Below, piece after piece: positions 37,775 to 45,569 of a stretch of 64,000 nucleotides of DNA (the first letter of the stretch is position 1; each line of letters opens with the position of its first letter). This stretch comes from Alphaproteobacteria bacterium (lineage in GTDB: Bacteria; Pseudomonadota; Alphaproteobacteria; Micavibrionales; Micavibrionaceae): the NCBI GenBank assembly GCA_002401695.1, contig NVTV01000001.1, positions 482,501 through 546,500 of the forward strand. The letters run 5' to 3'. The notes below the pieces were generated by a model, which worked only from the letters and a program-made list of their open reading frames with translations, was not told the origin of the DNA and did no database searches. Position numbers and translations under genes: made by a program.

Positions 37775-39073
37775 ATGATTGAAGAGCTTGAAAAAATTGA
37801 CCCTATCGCGTGGTGGAATGCCGCGGTTTCATGGTGTGCAAATTATTTATTTCAGGCCAACACGATATATGAAGGCATCATTATTGCCATCTCGTTCATT
37901 TTCGGCATAATTTTATACCGCGTTTTAAGAAAACCAATGCAAAACGCAATCAGCAAAGCCGACATCCCCTATCGCGCAAAGAAAATTGCCAATAACGTAA
38001 GAAAACTTCTATTCCCTCTCATCACCATAACTGTGCTGTTCTTTATTACCAGCATCGCCAGTTCAGAGATTGTCGGCGTTGATGTCTCGCTGGTCAATGG
38101 AATGATGAAGGTCTTGCTAGCGTGGATTGTCATCCGTATCATTGTGCAATTCATTGATAATAATGCCGTGCGTAATATCTTTGCAATGTCGATCTGGTGC
38201 GTGGCTGCACTCAGTATTTTTGGCATGCTTGGCGCCGCAACACAAACACTGGATGCGATTGGTTTTTCTATCGGTGATGTCAGATTATCTGCGCTTACTG
38301 TTATTAAAACGGCGTTCTATCTCTTTGCCCTGCTTTACTTTGCGACATTTATATCCTCGTTTGCGGAACGGCGCGTATTAAAATCAAAAGGCCTCACCCG
38401 CTCATCACAAGTCCTGATTTCAAAGATTATTCGCGTAACATTGGTTGTTTTCGCATTACTCATGGGTATTACAAGCTCCGGCATTGATTTATCCCTCTTC
38501 ACGGTCTTCGGGGGGGCAATCGGCCTTGGTATTGGCTTTGGTTTGCAAAAAGGTATCTCCAACCTATTTTCCGGTATCTTGCTGCTGGTTGATAAATCAA
38601 TTAAACCCGGCGATGTTATCGAACTTGAAAACGGCACATTTGGTTGGGTTAACCATATGGCCGCCCGTTACACAGAGATTGTAACACGCGACAACAAATC
38701 ATTCCTTATTCCCAACGAAGAATTCATCACCCAGCGCGTGGTGAATTGGAGCCACGGAAACTCCCTCATCCGTCTGGAAGTAGACTTCGGGGTACATTAC
38801 AAATCCAACCCGCATGAGGTGATTGCTATGGCCATTGAAGCCGCCGCAAACGCGCATGAGCGTATCTGTAAAAGCCCGTCCCCTGTCTGTCACCTCATCG
38901 AATTCGGAGATAGCTCCCTGAACTTCAAGCTACGTTTCTGGATTAAAGATGCGGAAAAAGGTGTCACCAATATGAATGGTGCGGTGATGCTTGGCCTTTG
39001 GGATGCGTTCAAAGAAAACGACATCGAAATCCCTTACCCACATCGCGAAGTTTTCATTCATAAGGCAAAATAG
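37775..39073 (+). CDS. MscS-family mechanosensitive channel
   Basis: 432 residues from the ATG; a TTG 12 codons upstream is possible. Several membrane helices fill about 30-250, then the MscS pore and beta domain (GGAIGLGIGFGLQKGISNLFSGILLLVDKSIKPGDVIEL; YTEIVTRDNKSFLIPNEEFITQRVVNWS). It opens under membrane tension on hypo-osmotic shock. The extra N-terminal helices place it with the larger YbdG/MscK-like members rather than minimal MscS. It is divergent from the glycosyltransferase. Confidence 0.93.
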   Translation: MIEELEKIDPIAWWNAAVSWCANYLFQANTIYEGIIIAISFIFGIILYRVLRKPMQNAISKADIPYRAKKIANNVRKLLFPLITITVLFFITSIASSEIVGVDVSLVNGMMKVLLAWIVIRIIVQFIDNNAVRNIFAMSIWCVAALSIFGMLGAATQTLDAIGFSIGDVRLSALTVIKTAFYLFALLYFATFISSFAERRVLKSKGLTRSSQVLISKIIRVTLVVFALLMGITSSGIDLSLFTVFGGAIGLGIGFGLQKGISNLFSGILLLVDKSIKPGDVIELENGTFGWVNHMAARYTEIVTRDNKSFLIPNEEFITQRVVNWSHGNSLIRLEVDFGVHYKSNPHEVIAMAIEAAANAHERICKSPSPVCHLIEFGDSSLNFKLRFWIKDAEKGVTNMNGAVMLGLWDAFKENDIEIPYPHREVFIHKAK

Positions 39074-39113
39074 CCACAAAAAAACGCGCCGCGCCACCTA
39101 ACATCCTTTAAGC

Positions 39114-39398
39114 TTAAGCAGGAATATCAACCGCAATGCGTTTATCACGCAACGGACGCACCACTGCAATGCAATCTTCATAAACAGGGTTGGATTTATA
39201 CAGCGCCAACGCCGCCTCATCAGCAAACTCGCCATAGACGACTACATCGATATCATTGGCGATCTGGTCAACTTTCGCGTTTTTAGTCACGCGCAATAAC
39301 CACGTCCCCTCAATTGTTTCCAACATTTTGAGACCTTGATAAATAGCATCAATGTTTTCAGGCTGTTTTGCGCTGAACATGACAATGTGTCTAATCAT
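39114..39398 (-). CDS. Dabb-domain (stress-responsive alpha/beta barrel) protein
   Basis: 94 residues from the ATG of MIRHIVMFSAK; the frame extends four codons upstream into the ferredoxin stop region. The fold fits dimeric alpha/beta barrel (Dabb) proteins: IRHIVMFSAK, then DIDVVVYGEFADEAALALYKSNPVYEDC and a VVRPLRDKR end. Function in the family is unclear. It begins 5 bp after the ferredoxin gene and closes the operon. Confidence 0.85.
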   Translation of the reverse strand: MIRHIVMFSAKQPENIDAIYQGLKMLETIEGTWLLRVTKNAKVDQIANDIDVVVYGEFADEAALALYKSNPVYEDCIAVVRPLRDKRIAVDIPA

Positions 39399-39403
39399 AG
39401 GGG

Positions 39404-39742
39404 CTACCAATCAACTTTCGCACCGGGAAGCGCAACAACCAAGCCATCCAACTCTTTACTCATGCGAATCTGACAGCCAAGGCGTGAATAATCATTCAGA
39501 TCAAAGGCAAGATCCAGCATATCTTCTTCCTCGTCAGTCTTTTCTCCATCCTGCGCCGCAACCTTATCCGCCCAATCAGGGTGAACATACATATGGCATG
39601 TCGCACACGCCATTGATCCGCCGCACGCGCCTTCGATATCTTCAAAAGGAACATCGCGCAGAATCTCCATCAAAGACCAGCCTTCTTCCGCTTCTATATC
39701 TTTTTTAGAACCATCAACTTGAATGACTGTAATCGTTGGCAT
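39404..39742 (-). CDS. fdx: 2Fe-2S ferredoxin (adrenodoxin type)
   Basis: 112 residues from the ATG with AAGGATTTGAGT upstream. The cluster ligands are in EGACGGSMACATCHMYV (C-x5-C-x2-C) with the fourth Cys in RLGCQIRMS. Vertebrate-type/Isc-type ferredoxins of this kind supply electrons for Fe-S assembly or P450 and ring hydroxylases. It follows the cysteine desulfurase gene by 47 bp, which favours a role in Fe-S cluster assembly. Confidence 0.92.
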   Translation of the reverse strand: MPTITVIQVDGSKKDIEAEEGWSLMEILRDVPFEDIEGACGGSMACATCHMYVHPDWADKVAAQDGEKTDEEEDMLDLAFDLNDYSRLGCQIRMSKELDGLVVALPGAKVDW

Positions 39743-39789
39743 ACTCAAATCCTTATAATGTTTAATTCTTAGTGTGTGTTTTCGGGGCG

Positions 39790-40923
39790 TTACCCGACCT
39801 TTATGCGACTATATATTTTCGTCCATGCAGATAAAAATGCATCAATATCGCCCTCTTTCGTATCCCAGCCAATCGAAACACGCAAGGCACTTGATGCAAT
39901 TTCTGCGCTTTGCCCCATAGCTTTTAGCGTAATACTAGGCTTCACACTGCCACTGGAGCACGCAGAGCCGTTACTCACCGCAATCCCCTCCAAATCCAGC
40001 GCCATCAGCATGCTCTGTGCATTCGCCCCCGCCAGCGAGAAAAAGCTAGTGTTAACAACGCGCAGCGCGTCTTTACTGTGAATAATAATCTCAGGGGAAA
40101 TGGCTTTCAGCTCCACCTCCAGCCGATCACGCAAAGCCGCCAAACCCTGATAATCCTCCAGCCCCGCCAATACAGCACCAGCCGCCGCACCAAAACCCGC
40201 AATGCCCGCGACATTTTCCGTCCCCGCACGCGTTGATTTTTCCTGCCCGCCACCAAACAACAGCTTAGGCGTTTGCCCGCACAAGCCAAGCACCAGCGCA
40301 CCAACACCCTGCGGCCCGCCAATTTTATGCGATGATAAGGTCAGAAAATCTATGCCCAAGGCTTTCATATCAACGGGAATGCGCCCCGCCGCTTGCGTGG
40401 CATCACAATGGAACAACGCACCATGGCGATGCGCCAAGGCACTTAAGCTCGCAATATCCTGAATAACGCCAGTTTCATTATTCACCGCCATACAAGACAG
40501 CAGAGACACTTTGCCCTCTCCGCTCAGCATTTCCTCCAGAGCATCAAGGCGAATACGCCCATCACCATCAACAGGCACGCATTGAATGCGCCCATGCGCC
40601 TCTAATCCCTCCAATACGGAAGGATGCTCAATCGAGGACACCAAGATAACCTCATCCGCGTAAGTCTCCGAAAAATGGCGCAGCACCGTGTTATTGCCTT
40701 CCGTTGCGCCGCTGTTAAAGATAACCTGATTAACATCCGCGCCAACCAACTGCGCAACATGACGGCGCGCATCCTCAACGATTTTACGCCCCGCACGCCC
40801 ATAATGATGCACCGCAGAGGCATTATGCGCCCCGCCCTGTACCTTTAAAACCGGCTCCATCACCGCCCATGCATCGGGATGCAATGGTGCGCTGGCGTTA
40901 TAATCTAGGTAAATATGCGTCAT
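39790..40923 (-). CDS. cysteine desulfurase (IscS/NifS type)
   Basis: 377 residues. PLP-dependent class V aminotransferase that takes sulfur from cysteine for Fe-S and thiolated cofactors. IYLDYNASAPLH opens the protein; HCDATQAAGRIPVD, the PLP lysine in LSSHKIGGPQG (about residue 197) and the sulfur-carrying Cys in SNGSACSSGSVKPS (about residue 317) are visible. AAGGGCCG precedes the ATG. The first gene of a unit with a ferredoxin and a Dabb protein. No iscU or suf genes are adjacent. Confidence 0.93.
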   Translation of the reverse strand: MTHIYLDYNASAPLHPDAWAVMEPVLKVQGGAHNASAVHHYGRAGRKIVEDARRHVAQLVGADVNQVIFNSGATEGNNTVLRHFSETYADEVILVSSIEHPSVLEGLEAHGRIQCVPVDGDGRIRLDALEEMLSGEGKVSLLSCMAVNNETGVIQDIASLSALAHRHGALFHCDATQAAGRIPVDMKALGIDFLTLSSHKIGGPQGVGALVLGLCGQTPKLLFGGGQEKSTRAGTENVAGIAGFGAAAGAVLAGLEDYQGLAALRDRLEVELKAISPEIIIHSKDALRVVNTSFFSLAGANAQSMLMALDLEGIAVSNGSACSSGSVKPSITLKAMGQSAEIASSALRVSIGWDTKEGDIDAFLSAWTKIYSRIKVG

Positions 40924-40976
40924 TTCGGCCCTTATTGTAGTGATTCTGTCAAAAAACCATATAATTCAATATCACA

Positions 40977-40989
40977 GATAATCATTATC
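40977..40989. promoter_or_regulatory. iron-box-like palindrome
   Basis: GATAATCATTATC is a perfect 6-1-6 palindrome matching the core of Fur-type boxes. It sits 54 bp upstream of the cysteine desulfurase and about 160 bp before the divergent hydrolase. Iron control of the Fe-S operon is plausible but inferred. The rest of the 224-bp gap is AT-rich without a gene. Confidence 0.5.
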
Positions 40990-41147
40990 CACATTGTTTT
41001 TCAATCACTTATAAGAATTTTATGGACATATTCCGTGTTCTCTAATATATAACAGGGGCAATTTAGATGAAGTGGCAACACCTTGCAGTAACATCTTATT
41101 TACAATTGCATAATGGAAACATAGTTCAAAATAAGAAGAGGTTATGA

Positions 41148-41816
41148 ATGCCCGAAGTCATTCTCACAGGACCAGCAGGTCGTCTTGAAGGTCGTTACAC
41201 ACATTCTAAAACAAAAGACGCGCCGTTGGCATTGATACTACACCCGAATCCGCAACATGGCGGAACAATGAACAATAAGATTACACATGCCCTATTCCAA
41301 GCGCACGTTGATCGCGGGTTCTCCACATTACGTTTTAATTTTCGCGGTGTTGGACGCTCTCAAGGCGTTTACGACGAAGGCGAAGGCGAATTAAGCGATG
41401 CCGCCGCCGCATTGGACTGGATGATGGAAATTAACCCGAACACACCCTACGTTTGGGTTGCCGGCTTTTCATTCGGTGCATGGATTGGTATGCAATTGCT
41501 TATGCGTCGCCCTGAAATCCAAGGATTCATCACTGTTGCGCCGCCCGCACATATAGAAGATTTTGCATTCTTGGCACCCTGCCCGACATCAGGCTTGGTT
41601 TTGCATGGGGAACGCGATGATATTATTCCACGTCCCGCCGTTGATGAGTTTGTAGAAAAACTTTACATGCAAAAAGGCATTGATATTGATTACCGCGTCC
41701 TACCCGGTGCAAATCACTTTTTCCACAACAACATTGACACAATGATTGACCATGTCCATGACCACATGAACAAGGCACAAGGTGGAAAGAACGTTCCGGT
41801 TAAGATCGCTGCTTAA
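41148..41816 (+). CDS. alpha/beta hydrolase
   Basis: 222 residues. Serine hydrolase fold: HPNPQHGGTMNNKI (oxyanion region), RFNFRGVGRSQG, the nucleophile elbow GFSFGAW (Ser about 107), GERDDIIP (Asp) and ANHFFHNN (His) complete a triad. Hydrolases of this type often lie upstream of the cysteine desulfurase/suf cluster in alphaproteobacteria, which agrees with the divergent arrangement here. The substrate is unknown. AAGAAGAGG precedes the ATG. Confidence 0.88.
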   Translation: MPEVILTGPAGRLEGRYTHSKTKDAPLALILHPNPQHGGTMNNKITHALFQAHVDRGFSTLRFNFRGVGRSQGVYDEGEGELSDAAAALDWMMEINPNTPYVWVAGFSFGAWIGMQLLMRRPEIQGFITVAPPAHIEDFAFLAPCPTSGLVLHGERDDIIPRPAVDEFVEKLYMQKGIDIDYRVLPGANHFFHNNIDTMIDHVHDHMNKAQGGKNVPVKIAA

Positions 41817-41840
41817 TAACAGCAGACAATACAGACAATA

Positions 41841-41868
41841 AAAAAGCGGGCTATATAGCTCGCTTTTT
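41841..41868. terminator. bidirectional intrinsic terminator
   Basis: AAAAAGCG-GGCTATATAGCT-CGCTTTTT: an 8-bp outer stem continued by GCTATATAGC, with T-runs on both strands. It separates the convergent hydrolase and 41.9-kb genes. Confidence 0.85.
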
Positions 41869-41893
41869 CGTATCACCTTCATAGAGATGCAAA

Positions 41894-42241
41894 TTACATT
41901 TCCGGCTCTTCCGGCTTAGAATCAGCACCAACGATATGTGGAATATTCATAGTTCCCAAATCAAGCTTTGTTCGATCCCATTTTCTCATCCAGCTTTCCT
42001 TTGGAACGGCCTGCGCCGGCGGTTGGAAACGTGCGGACAAAGCAACAGCTTCCGGATCAACAACGGCATGAAACGCAGGAATACCTTGATCCATCATTCC
42101 CAAATCAGGTTTATCCTGATCCCACCGTGTCAACGCCAGATCATGCGGCGGTGTCACGTCCATATTTACATTCGCTACATTCGTTCTTAAGGACAGAGGC
42201 TGCCCATTATTATCTGTAAACTCAACCATACTCATCACCAT
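41894..42241 (-). CDS. short hypothetical protein with repeated WDxxKxDLG motif
   Basis: 115 residues, or 111 from the third ATG. No family recognised. Two related segments are visible: RWDQDKPDLGMMDQGIP near residue 40 and KWDRTKLDLGTMNIPHI near residue 88, suggesting an internal duplication. No signal peptide or membrane segment; Pro-rich. It ends before a shared terminator. TCTATT-TTAT-AATAGA at 42262-42277 upstream may be its operator or promoter region. Confidence 0.6.
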   Translation of the reverse strand: MVMSMVEFTDNNGQPLSLRTNVANVNMDVTPPHDLALTRWDQDKPDLGMMDQGIPAFHAVVDPEAVALSARFQPPAQAVPKESWMRKWDRTKLDLGTMNIPHIVGADSKPEEPEM

Positions 42242-42370
42242 ATATTTTCTTATGAAAAATCTATTTTATAATAGAAAAACCTTATATATCGTTAAGACAC
42301 GGAAAAGCAAGGAAAAACAGCACGCTATAACCAAAAGAAATAACGCTACAGAAAAAGAAAAGCCAAAGAC

Positions 42371-42476
42371 GATAGTCACAGAAATTTTTGCCCTCGCAAG
42401 GCATGCACGGCGAAGCGTATTCTTCATACGCAAGACGTGGCATAACGCCGCGAGGGTAGAAAGATCGAAGACTATG
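42371..42476. repeat. foldback intergenic repeat, copy 4
   Basis: CCCTCGC (42391-42397) pairs with GCGAGGG (42450-42456). The outer arms pair less well but end in ATAGTC (42372-42377) against GACTAT (42470-42475), which covers the ahpD stop codon (42472-42474). The core holds AAGGC, GGCGAAGCGTAT (42409-42420), TCTTC, ATACGC, AAG. It lies in the gap downstream of ahpD, in the same orientation as the other copies. Confidence 0.75.
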
Positions 42477-43002
42477 ATAGTGCAGCTTCGCCTGTTAAGA
42501 CTGCCGCCACCGCATGCACCACAGAGGCAACACGCACCGCCGTTTGTATTTCGGACGTCGTAAGCCCATCTTTACGCAACGCGGCCTCGTGGCTGTCAAT
42601 ACACATGCCACAGCCATTAATCGCGGATACAGCCAGTGACCACAGCTCAAAATCAATTTTATCAACGCCGGGGTTTGCAATCACGTTCATACGCAATTTC
42701 GCCTGTAGCGTTTGGTATTCCTTATTCTTGGCCAAATGAACAAAGCGGTAATAGATATTATTCATCGCCATAATCGCCGCCGCAGATTTCGCCGCATTTT
42801 GCACATCATCCGAAAGATGCGCACTGGCCTCGGCCTGAATGGCGGCAATCACAGTCGCATTCCCTGTCGCCAGAGCAGACGCCAAAAATGTGCCCCACAA
42901 GCGTTGCTCATTCAACGTTTCATCCGATGCCAAAGACGACAAATTCAACTTAATATCTTTCGCATAGTCAGGGATTTTAGATTTTAATTCTGAAATAGAC
43001 AT
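42472..43002 (-). CDS. ahpD: alkylhydroperoxidase AhpD
   Basis: 176 residues from the ATG with AAGGAG upstream. The active-site CxxC lies in [12 protein letters not shown] (about residue 130), the AhpD signature with its proton-relay Glu and His. AhpD reduces AhpC through lipoyl-dependent chemistry, taking the place of AhpF, which is absent here. The gene follows ahpC after a terminator and foldback repeat copy 5; copy 4 follows its stop. Both genes face the divergent oxyR. Confidence 0.94.
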   Translation of the reverse strand: MSISELKSKIPDYAKDIKLNLSSLASDETLNEQRLWGTFLASALATGNATVIAAIQAEASAHLSDDVQNAAKSAAAIMAMNNIYYRFVHLAKNKEYQTLQAKLRMNVIANPGVDKIDFELWSLAVSAINGCGMCIDSHEAALRKDGLTTSEIQTAVRVASVVHAVAAVLTGEAALS

Positions 43003-43020
43003 GTTTTTTCTCCTTATTGT

Positions 43021-43124
43021 ATAGTGATTTGGCTTTATTTTAGTACAAGGCGCGAGGAGCAAAAGCGTATTTTTATACGGTTGTGACGAAGCAACGATGT
43101 AATAAATTAAATGCAAATTACTAT
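43021..43124. repeat. foldback intergenic repeat, copy 5
   Basis: Arms beginning ATAGTGATTTGG (43021-43032) pair with a right arm ending GCAAATTACTAT (43113-43124) over about 27 positions with a few mismatches and one shift. The core has ACAAGGCGCGAGG, AAAGCGTAT (43052-43060), TTTT, ATACG (43065-43069), then GCAACGATGT. It lies between the ahpC terminator and the ahpD ribosome binding site; this is the one copy that does not reach a stop codon. Confidence 0.75.
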
Positions 43125-43131
43125 TAGATAC

Positions 43132-43166
43132 AAAAAGGGCGGCATCAGCCAAGCAAAACACCGCCC
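43132..43166 (-). terminator. intrinsic terminator after ahpC
   Basis: On the minus strand GGGCGG pairs with CCGCCC around an 18-nt loop, followed by TTTTT. It lies 28 bp after the ahpC stop, so ahpD is probably expressed at a lower level by read-through or from its own promoter. Confidence 0.8.
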
Positions 43167-43193
43167 ATAATTTAATTTTTAGTGCTGAATGCT

Positions 43194-43775
43194 TTATGCA
43201 GCTATCTTGCTAGCTTCCGCAGAAACATCAATCGTATCACCGCCTGTTTGGCGATTACACGGGCAAAGCTCATCAGATTGCAACGCGTCCAGAATACGCA
43301 AAGTTTCCTTCGGGTTACGGCCAACATTCAAACCATTCACCGAAACGTGTTGAATAACGCCATCAGGGTCAACGATATATGTTGCGCGCAGGGCAACGCC
43401 CGCTTCTGCATGACGCACGCCCAAACCATCAATCAATGATCCGTTCGTATCAGCAAATGACCATTGAGCAAGGCTTTTAAGGCCATCATGTTCACGACGC
43501 CACGCCAATTTACAAAATTCATTATCAGACGAACCACCCAAAACAACAGTGTCACGGTCTGCAAAATCTTCGTTCAGATTTGCAAATTCAATGATTTCTG
43601 TCGGGCAAACGAATGTGAAATCTTTCGGGTAGAAAAAGAAAACCTTCCACTTTCCTTCAAAACTTTTTTCCGTGATAGCTTCAAACGCGCTTTCGCCGTT
43701 TTCTTCATGCACATTAAAGCCGGGTTTTACGCCTGTAATTTCAAATTCAGGGATTTGATCACCAATACCGAGCAT
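43194..43775 (-). CDS. ahpC: alkyl hydroperoxide reductase AhpC (peroxiredoxin)
   Basis: 193 residues. Two-Cys peroxiredoxin: peroxidatic Cys in [10 protein letters not shown] (about residue 57), resolving Cys in [10 protein letters not shown] near the C-terminus. It detoxifies hydrogen peroxide and organic peroxides, with AhpD as reductant. GGAGAG precedes the ATG. It is divergent from oxyR, with palindromic candidate binding sites between them. Confidence 0.95.
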   Translation of the reverse strand: MLGIGDQIPEFEITGVKPGFNVHEENGESAFEAITEKSFEGKWKVFFFYPKDFTFVCPTEIIEFANLNEDFADRDTVVLGGSSDNEFCKLAWRREHDGLKSLAQWSFADTNGSLIDGLGVRHAEAGVALRATYIVDPDGVIQHVSVNGLNVGRNPKETLRILDALQSDELCPCNRQTGGDTIDVSAEASKIAA

Positions 43776-43859
43776 TTTATTCTCTCCATTTGTTTAATAG
43801 TTCGTTTTCTATGAAATGAAGATTGCACGGATTCCCCGCTAAAAGCTAGCGCATAATAC

Positions 43860-43889
43860 CACTATTTAATAGTGATTTTTTCACTACTA
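43860..43889. promoter_or_regulatory. candidate OxyR operator in ahpC-oxyR gap
   Basis: CACTATTTAATAGTG (43860-43874) is a 15-bp palindrome, and the following TAGTGA-TTTTT-TCACTA adds an overlapping inverted repeat. The CTAT/ATAG half-sites resemble the OxyR consensus. On the minus strand the site lies just upstream of a TATTAT that could be the ahpC -10 box. OxyR binding is inferred from position and half-site sequence. Confidence 0.6.
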
Positions 43890-43906
43890 ATTAAAATTAA
43901 AAATGA

Positions 43907-43912
43907 TATAAT
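43907..43912 (+). promoter_or_regulatory. TATAAT -10 box close to the oxyR start
   Basis: A perfect TATAAT ends 10 bp before the oxyR ATG. Transcription would begin about at the start codon, and no Shine-Dalgarno sequence is present, so oxyR mRNA may be leaderless. No good -35 box is seen 17 bp upstream. Confidence 0.45.
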
Positions 43913-43922
43913 CACTATTATT

Positions 43923-44801
43923 ATGAGACCAACACTACGACAAATGGAATATTTAATCGCGCTGGAAGATGAAAAATCATTCAGCGCCGCCGCCGATATC
44001 TGCAATATCACCCAATCCACCTTAGGCGCAGGAATCAGGGAGCTGGAGAACATTCTCGACCACCCCCTCGTCAATCGCGGCCAGCGTAAAAACATCACCC
44101 TGACCACCTTTGGCGCAGAAGTTGCCCACGAAGCACGTCAAATATTGGGCTATACGGATAAATTAACGGCGCGTGCAAAACATATGAAAACCCCTCTGAC
44201 AGGGCCTTTGCGCCTTGGAATCATCCCGACAATCGCGCCGTATTTCCTGCCCACGATTTTGCCGGCAATACAAGAACACTTCCCCGCACTGGAACTGGAA
44301 TTGCACGAAGACCTCAGCGACCGCCTCGTTAACAGCATCCGCAAAGGCACGCTGGATATGGTTTTAATGGCTTTCCCCTTTGATACTCCGGACATGACAC
44401 AGATGTTTCTGTTCGAAGAACCATTCTATCTTGCCACCCCAAAACAGCGCGCACCACATACAAAATCCATAAACACCGGTGATATTGATGCAAAAGAACT
44501 CCTTTTATTAGAGGACGGGCACTGCCTGCGCGACCACGCCCTTGCCGCGTGCGGCCTGCAAAAACCTAGTCAACGCAAGGCTTACAGCGCAACATCCCTG
44601 CAAACCCTCATCCAACTGGTCAGCCATAATTACGGCATGACCCTACTGCCTGAAATGGCACTACAGGATTTACCCAAGAACATATCCATCATTCCTTTTA
44701 ACAACCCAAAACCCACCCGTGATATAGGCCTAGCATGGCGACACGGCCACCCAAGACGAACAGAATTCGAGACCTTAGGGAAGATTATGATCAACACATA
44801 A
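43923..44801 (+). CDS. oxyR: peroxide-sensing LysR-type regulator OxyR
   Basis: 292 residues from this ATG; an earlier in-frame ATG would lie within the promoter region. LysR helix-turn-helix at about 3-60 (MRPTLRQMEYLIALEDEKSFSAAAD). The redox pair is visible in LLEDGHCLRDHALAACGL: two Cys nine residues apart, the same spacing as Cys199 and Cys208 of E. coli OxyR. It senses peroxide by disulfide formation and controls the divergent ahpC-ahpD. Confidence 0.92.
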   Translation: MRPTLRQMEYLIALEDEKSFSAAADICNITQSTLGAGIRELENILDHPLVNRGQRKNITLTTFGAEVAHEARQILGYTDKLTARAKHMKTPLTGPLRLGIIPTIAPYFLPTILPAIQEHFPALELELHEDLSDRLVNSIRKGTLDMVLMAFPFDTPDMTQMFLFEEPFYLATPKQRAPHTKSINTGDIDAKELLLLEDGHCLRDHALAACGLQKPSQRKAYSATSLQTLIQLVSHNYGMTLLPEMALQDLPKNISIIPFNNPKPTRDIGLAWRHGHPRRTEFETLGKIMINT

Positions 44802-44916
44802 TTCCATGCCAAAGCATAGAAATACGCGGGATTTCCTTGCATTTTCTTGAGTTTTTTTGTAAACAAGCACAATAAGATGATACAATTCATCAATAAGATT
44901 TAAAACGGGTGAAAAA

Positions 44917-45504
44917 ATGGACAACGTATTACTGATAGTGAACCATGTTCAAAGCGGGTATCTTGATCAAAATGATCCTGATGACGTTGCTCTACGCCAA
45001 AAAATATTAGATTTTGTTGAAGAGGCAAGACCACATGTTAATAAAGTAGCGTGGTCATACGCCATGAAAGACAGCCACCAAGGCCTGTCTTTTAATATTG
45101 CAAAAGAACGCCCCGAAACATTCCAAGACAACGACCTGACACTCACAAACAACGAGGGTAAAGGCTTGGATTCCAATTTCCTACAAGATGTATTCGATGA
45201 AAAGCCTGACCACGTCATCCTTGTCGGTGTCTATTTCGAAGCCTGCAGCGCCGGAACTGCCAAAAATATCAAACAGAATATAGGCGCAAAAGTCTCTGTA
45301 CCTATGGATATGACCAATTCGGCGGAACCTGCTTTTAAAGATTTTTATTACAAAATAGCCAAAGATTTGCACGCATCAGGCATTGATGTAAAAACATCCT
45401 CAGCAGAACTATTAGAGCAAATAAAACTCGAACAAACACAAGACAATACTATCGATGAAAAGCCCCACCCTGCCCTAGATAGCCACGAAACACCCACTCT
45501 TTAA
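44917..45504 (+). CDS. isochorismatase-like cysteine hydrolase, altered Asp
   Basis: 195 residues. The fold resembles the isochorismatase/nicotinamidase family: LLIVNHVQSGYL at the N-terminus, HVILVGVYFEACSAGTAKNI carrying the nucleophile Cys (about residue 110). The N-terminal catalytic Asp of the family (LxxxDxQ) is Asn here (residue 9, VNHVQ), so catalysis may be lost or different. The last 25 residues are a polar tail. GGGTG precedes the ATG. Confidence 0.75.
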   Translation: MDNVLLIVNHVQSGYLDQNDPDDVALRQKILDFVEEARPHVNKVAWSYAMKDSHQGLSFNIAKERPETFQDNDLTLTNNEGKGLDSNFLQDVFDEKPDHVILVGVYFEACSAGTAKNIKQNIGAKVSVPMDMTNSAEPAFKDFYYKIAKDLHASGIDVKTSSAELLEQIKLEQTQDNTIDEKPHPALDSHETPTL

Positions 45505-45569
45505 AAGCCCAAAACAAAGCCTTGAAGGCATAGTTGCAAAGCCACAGAAAAAACGGTATAAATCTGCGC

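Noticed and set aside
326..43124. Foldback repeats as intrinsic terminators or REP elements
   Set aside because: No T-tract follows either arm, two copies lie inside operons, and outer arms are not conserved between copies as REP elements would be.
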